Assembly (NCBI GenBank): GCA_046349635.1
Contig: JAXMBX010000002.1
Span: forward strand, 62,001 to 126,000
Direction of reading: 5' to 3'
DNA length: 64,000 nt
DNA from: JAXMBX01 sp046349635
Lineage (GTDB): Bacteria > Planctomycetota > Planctomycetia > Planctomycetales > Planctomycetaceae
Shown: piece after piece, positions 8,821 to 18,690 of the stretch
Layout: every line of letters starts with the position of its first letter
Position numbering within the stretch: position 1 is the stretch's first letter
Notes under the pieces: model-generated
Database searches by the model: none
Told to the model about the DNA's origin: nothing
The model's input: only the letters and a program-made list of their open reading frames with translations
Translations under genes and position numbers: made by a program

Positions 8821-10956
8821 ATGTCCAGCCTCTCCCGATATGAAGTTCTCGCGCCGATCGGCGAAAACCACTATGCCCGATACTTTCGGGGATATGACAC
8901 CGTCGGCGAGCGGGACGTCTGCATCATTGAGTTCCTGGAAAAGTTTCGAAAGAATCCCGAACGGTGGTCGCAGATCTGGCAGCAGATCCTGTCGGCGGGG
9001 CGGATCAAGCACGACTACATGGTCAGCGTGTATGACTACGACCGGGAACGGGGCTGGGTCATCACGGAATTGATGGCGGGGAGCCTGCGGGAACTTCCCC
9101 CCGAAGTGCTCCGGGACACGGAGCTGGTGCGAACGGTCCTCTATCGGACGTTGCAGACGCTCGACTACCTGCACGCGAATAAGCACCCCCACGGGGACGT
9201 CCGTCCCGCCAACCTGCTGTACGACGTCGAAGGACAGACGAAGCTGAGTTATTCGCCGGGGATTGCGCTGGGTGGGCAGATTCCCCGCCGTGAACGAGAC
9301 CACGCTTTTCTCGCACCGGAAATGTTCGATCCGAGCTTCGGCGACGTAGGGGTGGGGGTGGACTTGTACGGCTGCGGGATGACCGCCTTGAACATGTTGC
9401 TGGGGGATGAATTCTCCAAGAAGCTGCTGGGAGTGGCGGTCTCGGACGACGTTGCCTGGCAGCGGTTTCACCGGGATTTGAATTCACACCCCTCCGTGCG
9501 GGAACTGGTCCCGAACCTTCCCCCGGACATGGAAGCGGTGATCCAGAAGCTGATCTCGAAGAAAGTGGACCAACGGTTCACGAGCATCGCCGAAGCCAAG
9601 GCATTGCTGCTTCGTCCGCAGGTGGAAGTGGCGATTCCGGTCAGCGAGATCAAACCGACCGTTGAGAAGAAGCGTCCGGCGGCGTCCGCTCCCCCTCTGA
9701 CGATGGAGCCGTTCGTTGCGCCGCCGAAACCGAAGACACCCGGAAAACCAGCGGGCAAGCCGCGTCCCGTGCGGGACTGGCTGAACAAGAAGCTGAAAAA
9801 TCCGCTCGTGATGGGGCTGGTCTCCGCAGTCATCGTGGCGATGATGGTGTTCGCGATGGCCTTGATCTCCGCGATCAAGGAACGGGACAAGCAGTTCGTC
9901 AAGATCCCCCTGAAATCGGAACCCAAAGGAGCAACGGTTTACGTCGGCGACAAAAAGCAGACCGCCGTCACCGATACGGAATTGAAACTCTCCCCTGGTT
10001 CGTATGATTTGAAACTGGAATTGGCGGGGTACCAGCCATATTCACAGAAGATCGACATTCCCAAAGGGAAGCCTGTGCCTGAGCTTCCGCTGATCACCTT
10101 GAAGCCCGTGCCGCCACCTCCTCCGAAAGTCGTCCCGCCGAGTTGGAAATTGCCAGAGGGATTGGAAGCGCTTGGCATGGACGTCGATGCGGAGACCAAA
10201 TTGCCCAAGCGGGCGGTTGCTTCCAAGGTGCAAGCCAGTTTGAAGAAAGAGGACGCGCCGTTGTCGTTCGTGTTGATCCCGGCGGGGAAATTCACGCTGG
10301 GCGCCACCGATCCGCTGGAAACGGGAGAAATCAAATCCAGCTCCGTGGAGATCAAGGCTCCCTATTACATCGCGGAGAACGAGGTGTCGCGGGGACAGTT
10401 CCGGTTGTTCGAGGAGAAAGGCGGGACGGGACAAGCTTCGCCGGCCCTGAAGGACCAGGAACGGAATGCGCCGGTGGTAGGGGTGCCTTATGCGCAGGGG
10501 ACGGGATTCTGTGCCTGGTTGGGGAAAGAGTTCGATCTCCCCACGGAATCAGAGTGGGAACGAGCCGCGCGGGGAACCGACGGGCGCCTGTATCCTTGGG
10601 GAAAAGAATCCCCGTCGGCGGAATACGTGATCATGCGTGCGACAAGTGGGAAAGGGAAGATACCCGCGCTGAGTCCCGTGCAGGACGGGCTGAAAGGGAA
10701 TACTCCCGAGGGGATCCATCATCTGCTCGGCAACGCTGCCGAATGGTGCAAGGATCTGTACACGCCGGGTTTCAACGAAACGGCTGAGACGACAGGAGCG
10801 GGCAAGTTGCACGTGATTCGCGGAGGGAGCTACCGATCTCCGGCGTCGGGGCCGGTCCGCATCACCTGGCGGGCGAATGCTCCGGACAAAGGAGCGGATG
10901 ACGTGGGGCTGCGGGTGGTCTGTCATCCGCTGCATGTGACACCCGAAGGAAAGTGA
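8821..10956 (+). CDS. Membrane pseudokinase with PEGA and FGE/SUMF1-fold domains
   Basis: Residues about 5-265 have the fold of a Hanks-type Ser/Thr kinase: the catalytic loop is HGDVRPANLLY (Asp126) and an APE-like APEMFDP follows. The glycine-rich loop (IGENHYARYFRG), the VAIK lysine (CIIEFL) and the DFG motif (YSPG) are all lost, so it is very likely catalytically dead. A Pro/Lys linker leads to one membrane helix (about 328-353), then a PEGA domain (about 360-415), a Pro-rich spacer and an FGE/SUMF1-type domain (about 478-705, with LPTESEWERAARG, GNAAEWC and VIRGGSYRS) predicted outside the cytoplasm. The catalytic cysteine pair of true formylglycine enzymes is not evident. It may transmit an internal signal across the membrane or scaffold the export machine. 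Confidence 0.85.
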   Translation: MSSLSRYEVLAPIGENHYARYFRGYDTVGERDVCIIEFLEKFRKNPERWSQIWQQILSAGRIKHDYMVSVYDYDRERGWVITELMAGSLRELPPEVLRDTELVRTVLYRTLQTLDYLHANKHPHGDVRPANLLYDVEGQTKLSYSPGIALGGQIPRRERDHAFLAPEMFDPSFGDVGVGVDLYGCGMTALNMLLGDEFSKKLLGVAVSDDVAWQRFHRDLNSHPSVRELVPNLPPDMEAVIQKLISKKVDQRFTSIAEAKALLLRPQVEVAIPVSEIKPTVEKKRPAASAPPLTMEPFVAPPKPKTPGKPAGKPRPVRDWLNKKLKNPLVMGLVSAVIVAMMVFAMALISAIKERDKQFVKIPLKSEPKGATVYVGDKKQTAVTDTELKLSPGSYDLKLELAGYQPYSQKIDIPKGKPVPELPLITLKPVPPPPPKVVPPSWKLPEGLEALGMDVDAETKLPKRAVASKVQASLKKEDAPLSFVLIPAGKFTLGATDPLETGEIKSSSVEIKAPYYIAENEVSRGQFRLFEEKGGTGQASPALKDQERNAPVVGVPYAQGTGFCAWLGKEFDLPTESEWERAARGTDGRLYPWGKESPSAEYVIMRATSGKGKIPALSPVQDGLKGNTPEGIHHLLGNAAEWCKDLYTPGFNETAETTGAGKLHVIRGGSYRSPASGPVRITWRANAPDKGADDVGLRVVCHPLHVTPEGK

Positions 10957-10978
10957 CTTTGGTGGTAAGGGATTTTCG

Positions 10979-12553
10979 ATGACTTCATTCCAACGGCCGA
11001 CGATGAATTCCCCCCGAGCGTGGCTGGGGGTCTGGCTGCTCGTGTGTTTCGCAATCAGTCCTGCCTGGGGTGCGGAGAAAGTGCCCCTTACGGGGGCCAG
11101 GTTGCTGGCGCGGATCGATCGCCAGTCGTCGGAAATCCGCCCGCCGGTTTTCACACCGGAGAAAATTCCCGCACGCTGTCAAATCGCGATCTTGATGGAT
11201 GGCACGACGAGCATGGATCGGGAACTGGCGGACCTGGCGGCGTACCTGCCTGAGATTGCCGACCTGCTGGGAAACCAGATTTCGGACAGTGTGCAAGTGG
11301 CGGTGGTGGTCTACCGGGATCAGCATGCCCCGTCGGGAATCGTGAGTGTCGTCAGCGACTTCACTTCGGATCTGAAAGGACTCGCGGAGAAGGTTCGGCC
11401 TCTCAAGGCCGAGACCGGAGAACCCTACTTCCCGGAAGCGATGGACCAGGGGCTTCAAACAGCGTTGGAAAAACTGTCGTGGAAATCGGAGGACGCGGAC
11501 ACGCTCCGGCGGCTGGTCATTATCGGAGACGCTCCTCCCTACACCCAGGAACATCCGAACCGGAAGTACAAGGATGCGGATTTGAATGCGCTGATCGACA
11601 AGCGCAAGGTCCGCGTGGATGCGCTGCTGGTTACTTCGGGCCTGTCGGAGAAAGAATCGGGAGCGGTGGGGACCTCGCGCGAATCGGCGTCGCAAGCGGC
11701 CCCTTACGCACGGGAATTCCTGACCGCGCTCACGAATCGCACCAAAGGGACGTTTGTCGATTTCTGGGACGCGGGACAGATTGGCTCGCTGCAGGAACCG
11801 ATCGTCACGGTGACGGAAGTCGGACCTCTCCCCGCGGCTGACTCCAAAGCGGGAACAAAACCGGTCGATGCCTGGAAAGCATTTCTGGGGAAACAATTCA
11901 ATTCGGTGCGTGCGGAACGTCCCGCTGTGAAAGGGATGTTGGCGCTGGTGCAGGCCGATTTGAAGCCGTCGAAGGGAAAAGGATTATTCCCCGCGACTTA
12001 TTCGCGGGAGCAGTTGCAGGCTGCCGTTGATGGGCTGAACGAGGCATTGCTGGAAGAACCGGAGAATGCCACGCTGCACCTGCTGCTGGCGAATGTTCAT
12101 GCCTTGGGTGCCGTTCTGGATGGGTACGAAGATCACACTCAGGAGATGGTGCGGCACGTTGCGTTGGCGAAACAATTTGCGAGCGATTCTGTTTCCGAAC
12201 AGGTGCGGCAGGAAATCGATGCGCTGCATGCGTTGTATCTTCGGGGGGACGCTGCGGGGGCGACTCAACTGCTGGAGAAACTGAACGTGGCCGATATCGA
12301 TTCGAAGAGTCCGGGATGCGGCTTGCGGACGACCTGGGGCCTGTTGGCGTTGAAGCTGGGATTCTGGCCCGCGACGGCGAAACTCCCTGAACGCGAGGCG
12401 GACGAGGCAGCCAGCCGAAAGCTGATCCTGCAGATCCTGAAACAATGGCCGGAATCCGTCGAAGCGATGGCGTTGCGAAACCTGACTCATGACGGACGGG
12501 ACACCACGATTGAAATTCCACGCAGTCTGTTCGTCTCCCCGCGTGCGAACTGA
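10979..12553 (+). CDS. Exported VWA-domain protein with TPR-like C-terminus
   Basis: An N-terminal signal peptide (hydrophobic residues about 14-31, ending near SPAWGAEK) indicates export. A von Willebrand factor A domain spans about residues 65-265: the metal-site motif is DGTTS (Asp74), close to the DxSxS consensus but with Thr in place of the first Ser, followed by a conserved-looking IIGDAPP. Residues about 330-500 are helical and TPR-like. The ATG at 10979 has a good AAGGGA Shine-Dalgarno eight bases away. VWA proteins often bind partner proteins through Mg2+. Being in the same run as the pseudokinase and FGE-fold proteins, it probably acts with them at the cell envelope. Confidence 0.75.
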   Translation: MTSFQRPTMNSPRAWLGVWLLVCFAISPAWGAEKVPLTGARLLARIDRQSSEIRPPVFTPEKIPARCQIAILMDGTTSMDRELADLAAYLPEIADLLGNQISDSVQVAVVVYRDQHAPSGIVSVVSDFTSDLKGLAEKVRPLKAETGEPYFPEAMDQGLQTALEKLSWKSEDADTLRRLVIIGDAPPYTQEHPNRKYKDADLNALIDKRKVRVDALLVTSGLSEKESGAVGTSRESASQAAPYAREFLTALTNRTKGTFVDFWDAGQIGSLQEPIVTVTEVGPLPAADSKAGTKPVDAWKAFLGKQFNSVRAERPAVKGMLALVQADLKPSKGKGLFPATYSREQLQAAVDGLNEALLEEPENATLHLLLANVHALGAVLDGYEDHTQEMVRHVALAKQFASDSVSEQVRQEIDALHALYLRGDAAGATQLLEKLNVADIDSKSPGCGLRTTWGLLALKLGFWPATAKLPEREADEAASRKLILQILKQWPESVEAMALRNLTHDGRDTTIEIPRSLFVSPRAN

Positions 12554-12574
12554 CCTTTCCGAGTACGTGAACGT

Positions 12575-14899
12575 ATGAAATCTCTCCAAACAATCCGCTG
12601 CTCGCTCCCCGTGGGACTGCTCATCGTTGTGGTCGCAGTCATGGCAAGCCATGCGGAAGAACCAAAACCGTCGTCGAAACTTCCTCCCCTGACGGAGCAG
12701 CAGGTGCTGGAGATGGTCACGTCGGGGATGAACTCGGTCGACATCCTCGTGGAAGCGCGACACCGGGGATTGAATTTCGTCGTCTCCGAAGATGTCATTC
12801 AGCAATTGCAGAAAAAGGGGGGAGACGCCCTGCTGTTGAACTGGCTGGGGTTGTATTCGGTCGAATTGCAGGAACCGTACAAGCGATGTCTGCGCCAACG
12901 GGATGAGAAGCAGCCGGGGCGGGTTGTGGAGACGGCGACCGATCTGTTGAAACGCTCGCCGCGACTGTTGAACCTGTATCTGATCCGGGGAGCGGCGCTG
13001 CGGGCGCAAGGGAAGCTTAAGGAAGCGGAGCAGGACTTCCGGCAGGCGTTGAAGTATCACCCCAACGGCAGCCGGGCGCGAGTTCTGCTGGGGGAAACGC
13101 TGATCGCGGAGGGAGAGACGAAAATGGCCATTGCGGAACTGCAAAAAGTGGTCGAGCATCGAAGTCCCTCCGGCATCCAGGACTGGCCGGTGGCGCACTG
13201 GCTGCTGGGGCGGGCCTATCTGCAGCGGAAGGATTATCGACAGGCTTCGCGGGAGTTGCACACCGCCTTGTGGCAGATGCCGTATCACAATACTTCCGTG
13301 GAGGGGCTGTTTCCGGATCTGGAAGATCATTTCTCGATGCTGGTCCGTTTATTGGCGCTGTGTCCCGATCCGACCGTCGCGTCACCCGCAGATGCGATCG
13401 AGTTGGCGACGCTGATGAAAATCATGGCGGCCAATGAAGCGGAGCAACAAACGGCGCTGTTGCGTCTGGCGGAAGCACAAGCCGCGGCGGGACAGTTCGA
13501 TGACGCCATCGCGTCGCAGAAAGCCGCCGAGTTGATCAGCGCAAAATCGATCCCTGAAGGACTGCGGGATCGGGTGGCGCTGTACCAGAAGAAGACCGTC
13601 CCCTATCTGCCGACGGCGGACGGGGGACAGGTCGCCCAGCCGGCGCCGCAGAAGGCCACCTCCTCGGTTGTGGAGACACTACTCGCGCGGATGAAGGTAG
13701 TCGGCGACAAAGCGGAAGGAAGCAAGGGAACCAAACCCTTCTGGATCGGGAAGTATGAACTGACGCGGGGCGAATGGGCGGCGATTATGGACCTGCCTGT
13801 TCCGTGGTTCCCGGACATGCCGGTCGAACGGGTGAGCTGGGATGATTGCCAGGCACTGTTGAAGAAATTGAATGAGAAAGCGGGGCCGACGCGGCCTCAG
13901 TTCCGGCTTCCGACCGTCGCGGAATGGAAACTGGCCTCACTGGCCGGTGGAGCAGGTGGTTATTTCTTCGGGGAGGAACCTGCAGCCCTCGCGAGTTACG
14001 GATGGTACCGGGACAACGCCGAGAGGAGGCTGCATCGGGGAGGAATGCTCCGCGAGAACGCCTGGGGGTTGTTCGACGTCTGCGGGAATCTGGCGGAATG
14101 GTGCCAGGATGAGGCAACTCCCGACGGCCGGGTTAAAACGGACGGCAAGGGAGCTTCGTTCCGGAGCGTGAGCGGAGGGAGTTATCTGGGGAGCGCGGAA
14201 CTGTGCAGCGCCGCCAACATCGGTTTCGCGCGTCAGGATGAAGCCCGTCGTGGACTCGGAGTGAGACTCGTGGCCGACGTCGTTCCGGAAGGAACGACTC
14301 CCAAGACGGCTCCGCCACCTCCTGTCGCGGAGACAAAACCTCCTGCTTCGCCTCCGAAAGTGAAAGCGGGTCTGACGCTGGCAATCGATTATGCCCGGAA
14401 CACGCTGGAGACGGAGGTCTTTCAGCGAAGCTGGCTGCAGGACCGGCTGTTTGCACTGCTGTATCTGCAGGCGTGTGTCCGCAGCCGGTCGAATGATCTG
14501 GAAAGTGCGGCTGCTAACCTGCGGGCGTTGATTCGAGAGATGCCGGATGACAACGCCCCCTTGATGACTCTGGCCCGTTGCCACCTGGCCTGGATCCAGG
14601 CCAACCGGGAGGGGGCCAGTTCGGAGCAGATTGAAGATGCGAAAAAGATTGTCGAAGCGGCGTTATCGCGCAATGAATTCAAGTCCTGGATCAGTTACCT
14701 GACGCAATCGGCGGTCCTTGTCGCGGAAAAGAATTACGACGATGCCTCTCGGCGGGCAATGCAGGCACGGGATCTGGCTCCCGCGCGATTTAAGGATTTG
14801 TGCATCGCCCAACTGAAGTCGATCGATGAGAAGAAAGCCTCGGCGACGCGAGACTTTCCTCTCAGTCCCGCGGTCCCACCCTCGAAAGTCGGGGAATAA
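12575..14899 (+). CDS. Exported TPR-FGE/SUMF1-fold protein
   Basis: A signal peptide (residues 1-27) is followed by TPR-type repeats (about 110-330, including LYLIRGAALRAQGKLKEAEQ), an FGE/SUMF1-fold domain (about 370-568, with KYELTRGEWAAIM, RLPTVAEWKLASLAG and GNLAEWCQD) and a second helical TPR-like tail (about 590-760). It is the second protein of this locus with an FGE-type fold and again lacks an obvious catalytic cysteine pair, so a binding role is more likely than sulfatase maturation. It starts 21 bases after the VWA gene and ends three bases before the protease gene, so the three are probably co-transcribed. Confidence 0.75.
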   Translation: MKSLQTIRCSLPVGLLIVVVAVMASHAEEPKPSSKLPPLTEQQVLEMVTSGMNSVDILVEARHRGLNFVVSEDVIQQLQKKGGDALLLNWLGLYSVELQEPYKRCLRQRDEKQPGRVVETATDLLKRSPRLLNLYLIRGAALRAQGKLKEAEQDFRQALKYHPNGSRARVLLGETLIAEGETKMAIAELQKVVEHRSPSGIQDWPVAHWLLGRAYLQRKDYRQASRELHTALWQMPYHNTSVEGLFPDLEDHFSMLVRLLALCPDPTVASPADAIELATLMKIMAANEAEQQTALLRLAEAQAAAGQFDDAIASQKAAELISAKSIPEGLRDRVALYQKKTVPYLPTADGGQVAQPAPQKATSSVVETLLARMKVVGDKAEGSKGTKPFWIGKYELTRGEWAAIMDLPVPWFPDMPVERVSWDDCQALLKKLNEKAGPTRPQFRLPTVAEWKLASLAGGAGGYFFGEEPAALASYGWYRDNAERRLHRGGMLRENAWGLFDVCGNLAEWCQDEATPDGRVKTDGKGASFRSVSGGSYLGSAELCSAANIGFARQDEARRGLGVRLVADVVPEGTTPKTAPPPPVAETKPPASPPKVKAGLTLAIDYARNTLETEVFQRSWLQDRLFALLYLQACVRSRSNDLESAAANLRALIREMPDDNAPLMTLARCHLAWIQANREGASSEQIEDAKKIVEAALSRNEFKSWISYLTQSAVLVAEKNYDDASRRAMQARDLAPARFKDLCIAQLKSIDEKKASATRDFPLSPAVPPSKVGE

Positions 14900-14902
14900 G
14901 CC

Positions 14903-15955
14903 ATGTTTTCCAGATTTCAGTCAACCGCAGCATTCGCGGCAGTGTTTCTCTCAGTCCTTGTGAGCGAGGCGTGCGCAATCGATTACGGCACTCCCGTGAA
15001 AACGGGAGACTTTCCGAGCGTGGGACATCTCCAGGTGAAAACGGGAGGGAACCATGCGGTGTACGGGACGGGAACGCTTCTGGCACCCAACGTCGTGCTG
15101 ACGGCAGCGCACGTAGTCCAAGAGGCGCCGACGCCGGGAAGCATCACCGTCAAGATCGACCTGGGAACGGATCGGGTGTTTCTCTCGAAGGTGGTGGTGT
15201 ATCGCACGAATCCGCACTACTTGAATCTGAAGGGGGACAGCGTGATCGCCGAGGAGGAACGGAACTACATGGATGCCGACATGCTGTTCTGCTCCGCATC
15301 CGATCTGGCGATCCTGCTGTTGGAGAAGTCGGTGCCGGAGTCCTTTGGAATCGACTATTACCCACTGGCGGAAACAGATCCGAAGAAGGGACAGGAGGCG
15401 ACCGCCGTCGGGTTTGGAATCGACGAAGGACGCAAAAACACTCGGAAGTTGTCGGGGACGCTGGAGTTCCTGCGGACGCATGACCGGGCGCTCTTATTCC
15501 GGACTCCGAAAGGATCGGCCCAGCGAACCGATCACGGGGACAGCGGGGGGCCGTTGCTGATCAAGCAGGGAAATTCGTACAAGATGGCTGCAATCACGCA
15601 TGGTTTCTACACCGCGATCCGAATCGATGGACTCGCGCCGGACGAATACGGAATCTATGTCTCCATCGCGCAGCACCGGGAGTGGATTGAGAAAGTGAAA
15701 GGGCAACTGGAGAAATACAAGGCTCCCTCCGGCGATCTGTATTACCTGGCGCGGACGAACCAGAAGAGTCCGTTTCCGGCGATGACGGGGCACCAGGTTT
15801 TTTCCCTCGCGAAGATCGACACACCGCTGGAACGGCTGGTGAACCGGATCTTTACGCGGGGGATCAACGAGCCGATTCCGGAAGATATCGCGAAGGCGTG
15901 GCAGAACCGGTACAAACTTCCTCCGGGGATGCTGGTGCCGGTGAAAGCGGAATAG
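14903..15955 (+). CDS. Exported trypsin-like (S1 family) serine protease
   Basis: A signal peptide (residues 1-25, cleaved near EACAIDYG) precedes an S1-family protease domain. The triad is visible: His70 in VLTAAHVV, Asp134 in SDLAILLLE and Ser214 in HGDSGGPLL. An extension of about 90 residues follows the catalytic domain (residues about 255-350) without a PDZ motif. As the last gene of the run it may process exported or envelope substrates of the Tad-like system. The family is certain, the substrate unknown. Confidence 0.9.
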   Translation: MFSRFQSTAAFAAVFLSVLVSEACAIDYGTPVKTGDFPSVGHLQVKTGGNHAVYGTGTLLAPNVVLTAAHVVQEAPTPGSITVKIDLGTDRVFLSKVVVYRTNPHYLNLKGDSVIAEEERNYMDADMLFCSASDLAILLLEKSVPESFGIDYYPLAETDPKKGQEATAVGFGIDEGRKNTRKLSGTLEFLRTHDRALLFRTPKGSAQRTDHGDSGGPLLIKQGNSYKMAAITHGFYTAIRIDGLAPDEYGIYVSIAQHREWIEKVKGQLEKYKAPSGDLYYLARTNQKSPFPAMTGHQVFSLAKIDTPLERLVNRIFTRGINEPIPEDIAKAWQNRYKLPPGMLVPVKAE

Positions 15956-15990
15956 CGATAGCTGCGGCAAACGAGTCTCAAAGAGGTTCG

Positions 15991-17235
15991 TTAATGAGCG
16001 GCAGGCCGCTTGTGAAACTGCCCAGCCTTCATCACGGCGAGCAGATTGTCGCGATTCAGCAACAGGGTGGGGTCGGCCAGCGGGTCGCCATGCACAAGAA
16101 GTAAATCGGCCAGAAAGCCTTCGCGAAGCTGGCCCAGATCGTTGGGGAGATCCATCGCGGCTCCCCCATGCATGGTCATGCTCTGGAGCGCTTCCATGGG
16201 AGTGAATCCGCAGTAGCGGATGAGATGTTCCAGATCACGGGCGCCTTCGCGGCCGAGGGAAAATCCATAATCGCCGCCTCCGTGAATGCGAACACCCCGT
16301 TTCTGAGTTCCTGAGTCTGGCGGCGGCTCCCTCTAACTCATCGCAAAAACCGAGTTCCCGGATCTGTTCCTCCGTGCGCGCCCATCCTCCTGGGAGGCGA
16401 TGGCCGTGAAGCCGATGTTGGACTGAATAAAGATCCAGTCTTTCGCCCCTTCGAGCATGTCGAGGGCTCTTCATCGGCGAAGTTCGCGTGGTAGATGAGT
16501 TTGATCCTGTATTTGACGGCGAGTTTCACCGCCGGCGTTGCGTGGTGGCATGTGCACTCATTCGTTTGCCGTGGGTACGCATGACTTCCGCGACGGCAGC
16601 CACTTCCGCTTCGTTCATCACGGTACGGGAAGGGAATAGGAACGAACGTGTCGCCGGAGATGACGAGTTTGACGGATATCGACCTCTCGCGGATCATCTC
16701 GCGAGTGACACGGCGGAAGTTCTCGGGCCATCCACCACAATCGCCAAGCGGAGGATATCCGGTACGTGCAGCGTCCGCATATCTCCCAGTCCCGCAGTGA
16801 CCGTGAGCCAGGGTGAGCGCGACAGGCGGGGCCCGGGAATTCTTCCGGCGTTGATTTCGCTGCGGATGACGATGTCCGTACGGGCTTCGGCGCAGCGGCG
16901 GCACCGATAGCCGCAGCTTCAGAATCCGGCAATTTTGAGATACAGACGCGCGTTGTGCATTGCGATGAGCGTCGTTCCCTTCGGGGGAATCGTCCCGATT
17001 TCAGTCAGCGTGGCGGCGTTGTTGATGCTGAGGTGGGCATGGGATCTGATCAGCCCGGGCATCAGTGTCGCGGTCCCTCCGCCGTCGATGCACTCCGCAC
17101 CGTCGGCGCGGGAGCCGCCCCGGCAGCTCGGGACACGGAGAGAATGCGGTCATTATCGACCAACAGTTCTCCGGGAAAAGGAGCGGCGCCGGAGCAGTCC
17201 AGAATGCGAACGCGGGTGAAGAGAGTTCTCGACAT
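15991..17235 (-). pseudogene. Frameshifted amidohydrolase (imidazolonepropionase-like)
   Basis: Read on the minus strand the gene begins with an intact N-terminus (MSRTLFTRVRILDCSGAAPF), shifts frame before a metal-site segment (TLMPGLIRSHAHLS, the HxH of amidohydrolases), shifts again through a segment KYRIKLIYHANFADEE, and ends in frame with DLGQLREGFLADLLLVHGDP and a TAA at 15991. At least five changes of frame are needed over 1.2 kb, while the local motifs stay well conserved. Full-length relatives are about 410 residues, matching this extent. Either a recently inactivated gene or a stretch of poor-quality sequence; see findings. Confidence 0.75.
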
Positions 17236-17261
17236 GGCTTGCCCGCCTGAGGGGTGAGAGA

Positions 17262-18015
17262 CTATTGCTGCAGATCCGCCAGAAGTCGCTCGCTGCCCCC
17301 GAGGAGCAACGTATCGACCCCGGCGACAATCAGGGTATAGCCCCGTTCCATCATGGGCTTGACGCTCGACGCACTAATACGCCGAAATAACCCAGGGGCA
17401 TTTTCGCGGCCTGGCAAGTTCTGGTGATGTGATCGATCGCCTGCACGACAGCGGGGTGGTCGAGCTTGCCGGTGTGTCCCAGGCTGGCGGAGAGGTCATA
17501 CGGCCCGAGGAGAATGGCGTCCACGCCAGGGACTTTCACGATGATCTGATATTCTCGGCGGCTGCCGCGTGTTCCGCCTTGACGATGACGGCGACCCGTT
17601 CATTGGCGGTGGTATCCATGTATTCCTGGAACCGGAATCCGTAACCGTGAGCGCGGGCCAGGCCGACGCCCCGCGCACCGAGGGGTGCATAACGGGAGAA
17701 ACGGACGACATCCGCCGTCTGGGCGGCGGTGTTCACCTGTGGAACTATCACTCCTTCCGCGCCAAGATCGAGGACTTTCTTGATGGCCACTTCTTCGCCA
17801 GCGGGGACACGGACGATGCAGGGAGTCCGCTTGTCGGCAGCCTGCAGAATTGCGATCAGATCGCCGGGATCGAGCGGGCCGTGTTCCGCATCGACGAACA
17901 GCCAGTCGAAGCCGACGTCGGCGAGAATTTCGGCGGTCGTCGGACAACCGAGCGTTACCATAGTCCCGAGAAGTTTTTCTCCCTGTTTCAAACGAGCGCG
18001 AAAATTGGCAGTCAT
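17262..18015 (-). pseudogene. Frameshifted HpcH/HpaI-type aldolase
   Basis: Three consecutive minus-strand frames together make one class II 2-keto-3-deoxy-sugar-acid aldolase. The first 155 residues are intact, with the catalytic/metal phrases FVDAEHGPLD, PCIVRVP and DLGAEGVIVPQV. A shift near 17537 continues with VPGVDAILLGPYDLSASLG, and a second shift near 17375 leads to MERGYTLIVAGVDTLLLGG and a TAG at 17262. The start ATG at 18015 lies opposite the remains of a DUF1559 gene. Only two indels separate it from a normal roughly 250-residue enzyme, so the inactivation is recent or is a sequencing artefact. Confidence 0.8.
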
Positions 18016-18078
18016 GTTGATGGATCTCTGCTGAGTTGCGGCAAGGTTATTTCAAATTGGATGTTCGAGGAGTAGCTG

Positions 18079-18690
18079 TTGAATCGTAACACATCTGTTG
18101 CGGAGGTTGAAGAATCCCGAGCGTGCCCCTCGGAACCTATGGAGTTGCTGAAGACCGCCTTGCGGATTTACCGGTGTCCTTCAGATCCGACGGATCTGAC
18201 GAATTCGCTGCAGGGGCTATGGGATGTCGAATTACTCACTGAATGCGGGGAGCGATGGAATCCCTGCGTGGGCACTCTCTGCGGCTGCCAACTTGTGGCC
18301 CGGCAGTCCGGATCTGCCCGTCCGCTGGCCAGAGCGCGTTGCGCTTTCACGTCGCGTCCAAACCGAGGAGTTTTCCGAGTTTTTCACCGCGACAGACGCT
18401 TCAGATAAACGCAATAGGATCGAGGAAACGGAGTCGGTTGGCGGAACTACGGCCTTGGACCGCGAAGTATCTCCGCTGGCGCTTCGAACACGAATTTGGC
18501 GGGAGACAAATTCATCACCAGTGCTCCCGGGATCTGGCCGGGTGTCTCCTCGAACAAAACCTCGGCAGATCTCGTGACCGATGGCGAAGCCGGTGACGAG
18601 CCGAACTCACACTCCGCGGCGTGTTCCAGTATGCATCCCGTCAGAGTCAGTGGAGAAGAGTCCCCGCGAGCTGGTGATACTTAGATCAGG
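18079..18690 (+). pseudogene. Remnant of a DUF1559 (pseudopilin-like) gene
   Basis: Pieces of the C-terminal half of a DUF1559 protein, a family expanded in planctomycetes, can be read in alternating plus frames: IYRCPSDPTD, then GMSNYSLNAGSDGIPAWAL, then NLAGDKFITSAPGIWPG with SSNKTSADLVT, and near the end SESVEKSPRELVIL. The CPSDP box and the SNY..NAGS phrase are the usual hallmarks of this family. The N-terminal pilin-like helix is missing, so the copy is truncated as well as frameshifted. It runs into the 3' end of the Hpt gene on the opposite strand. Confidence 0.55.
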
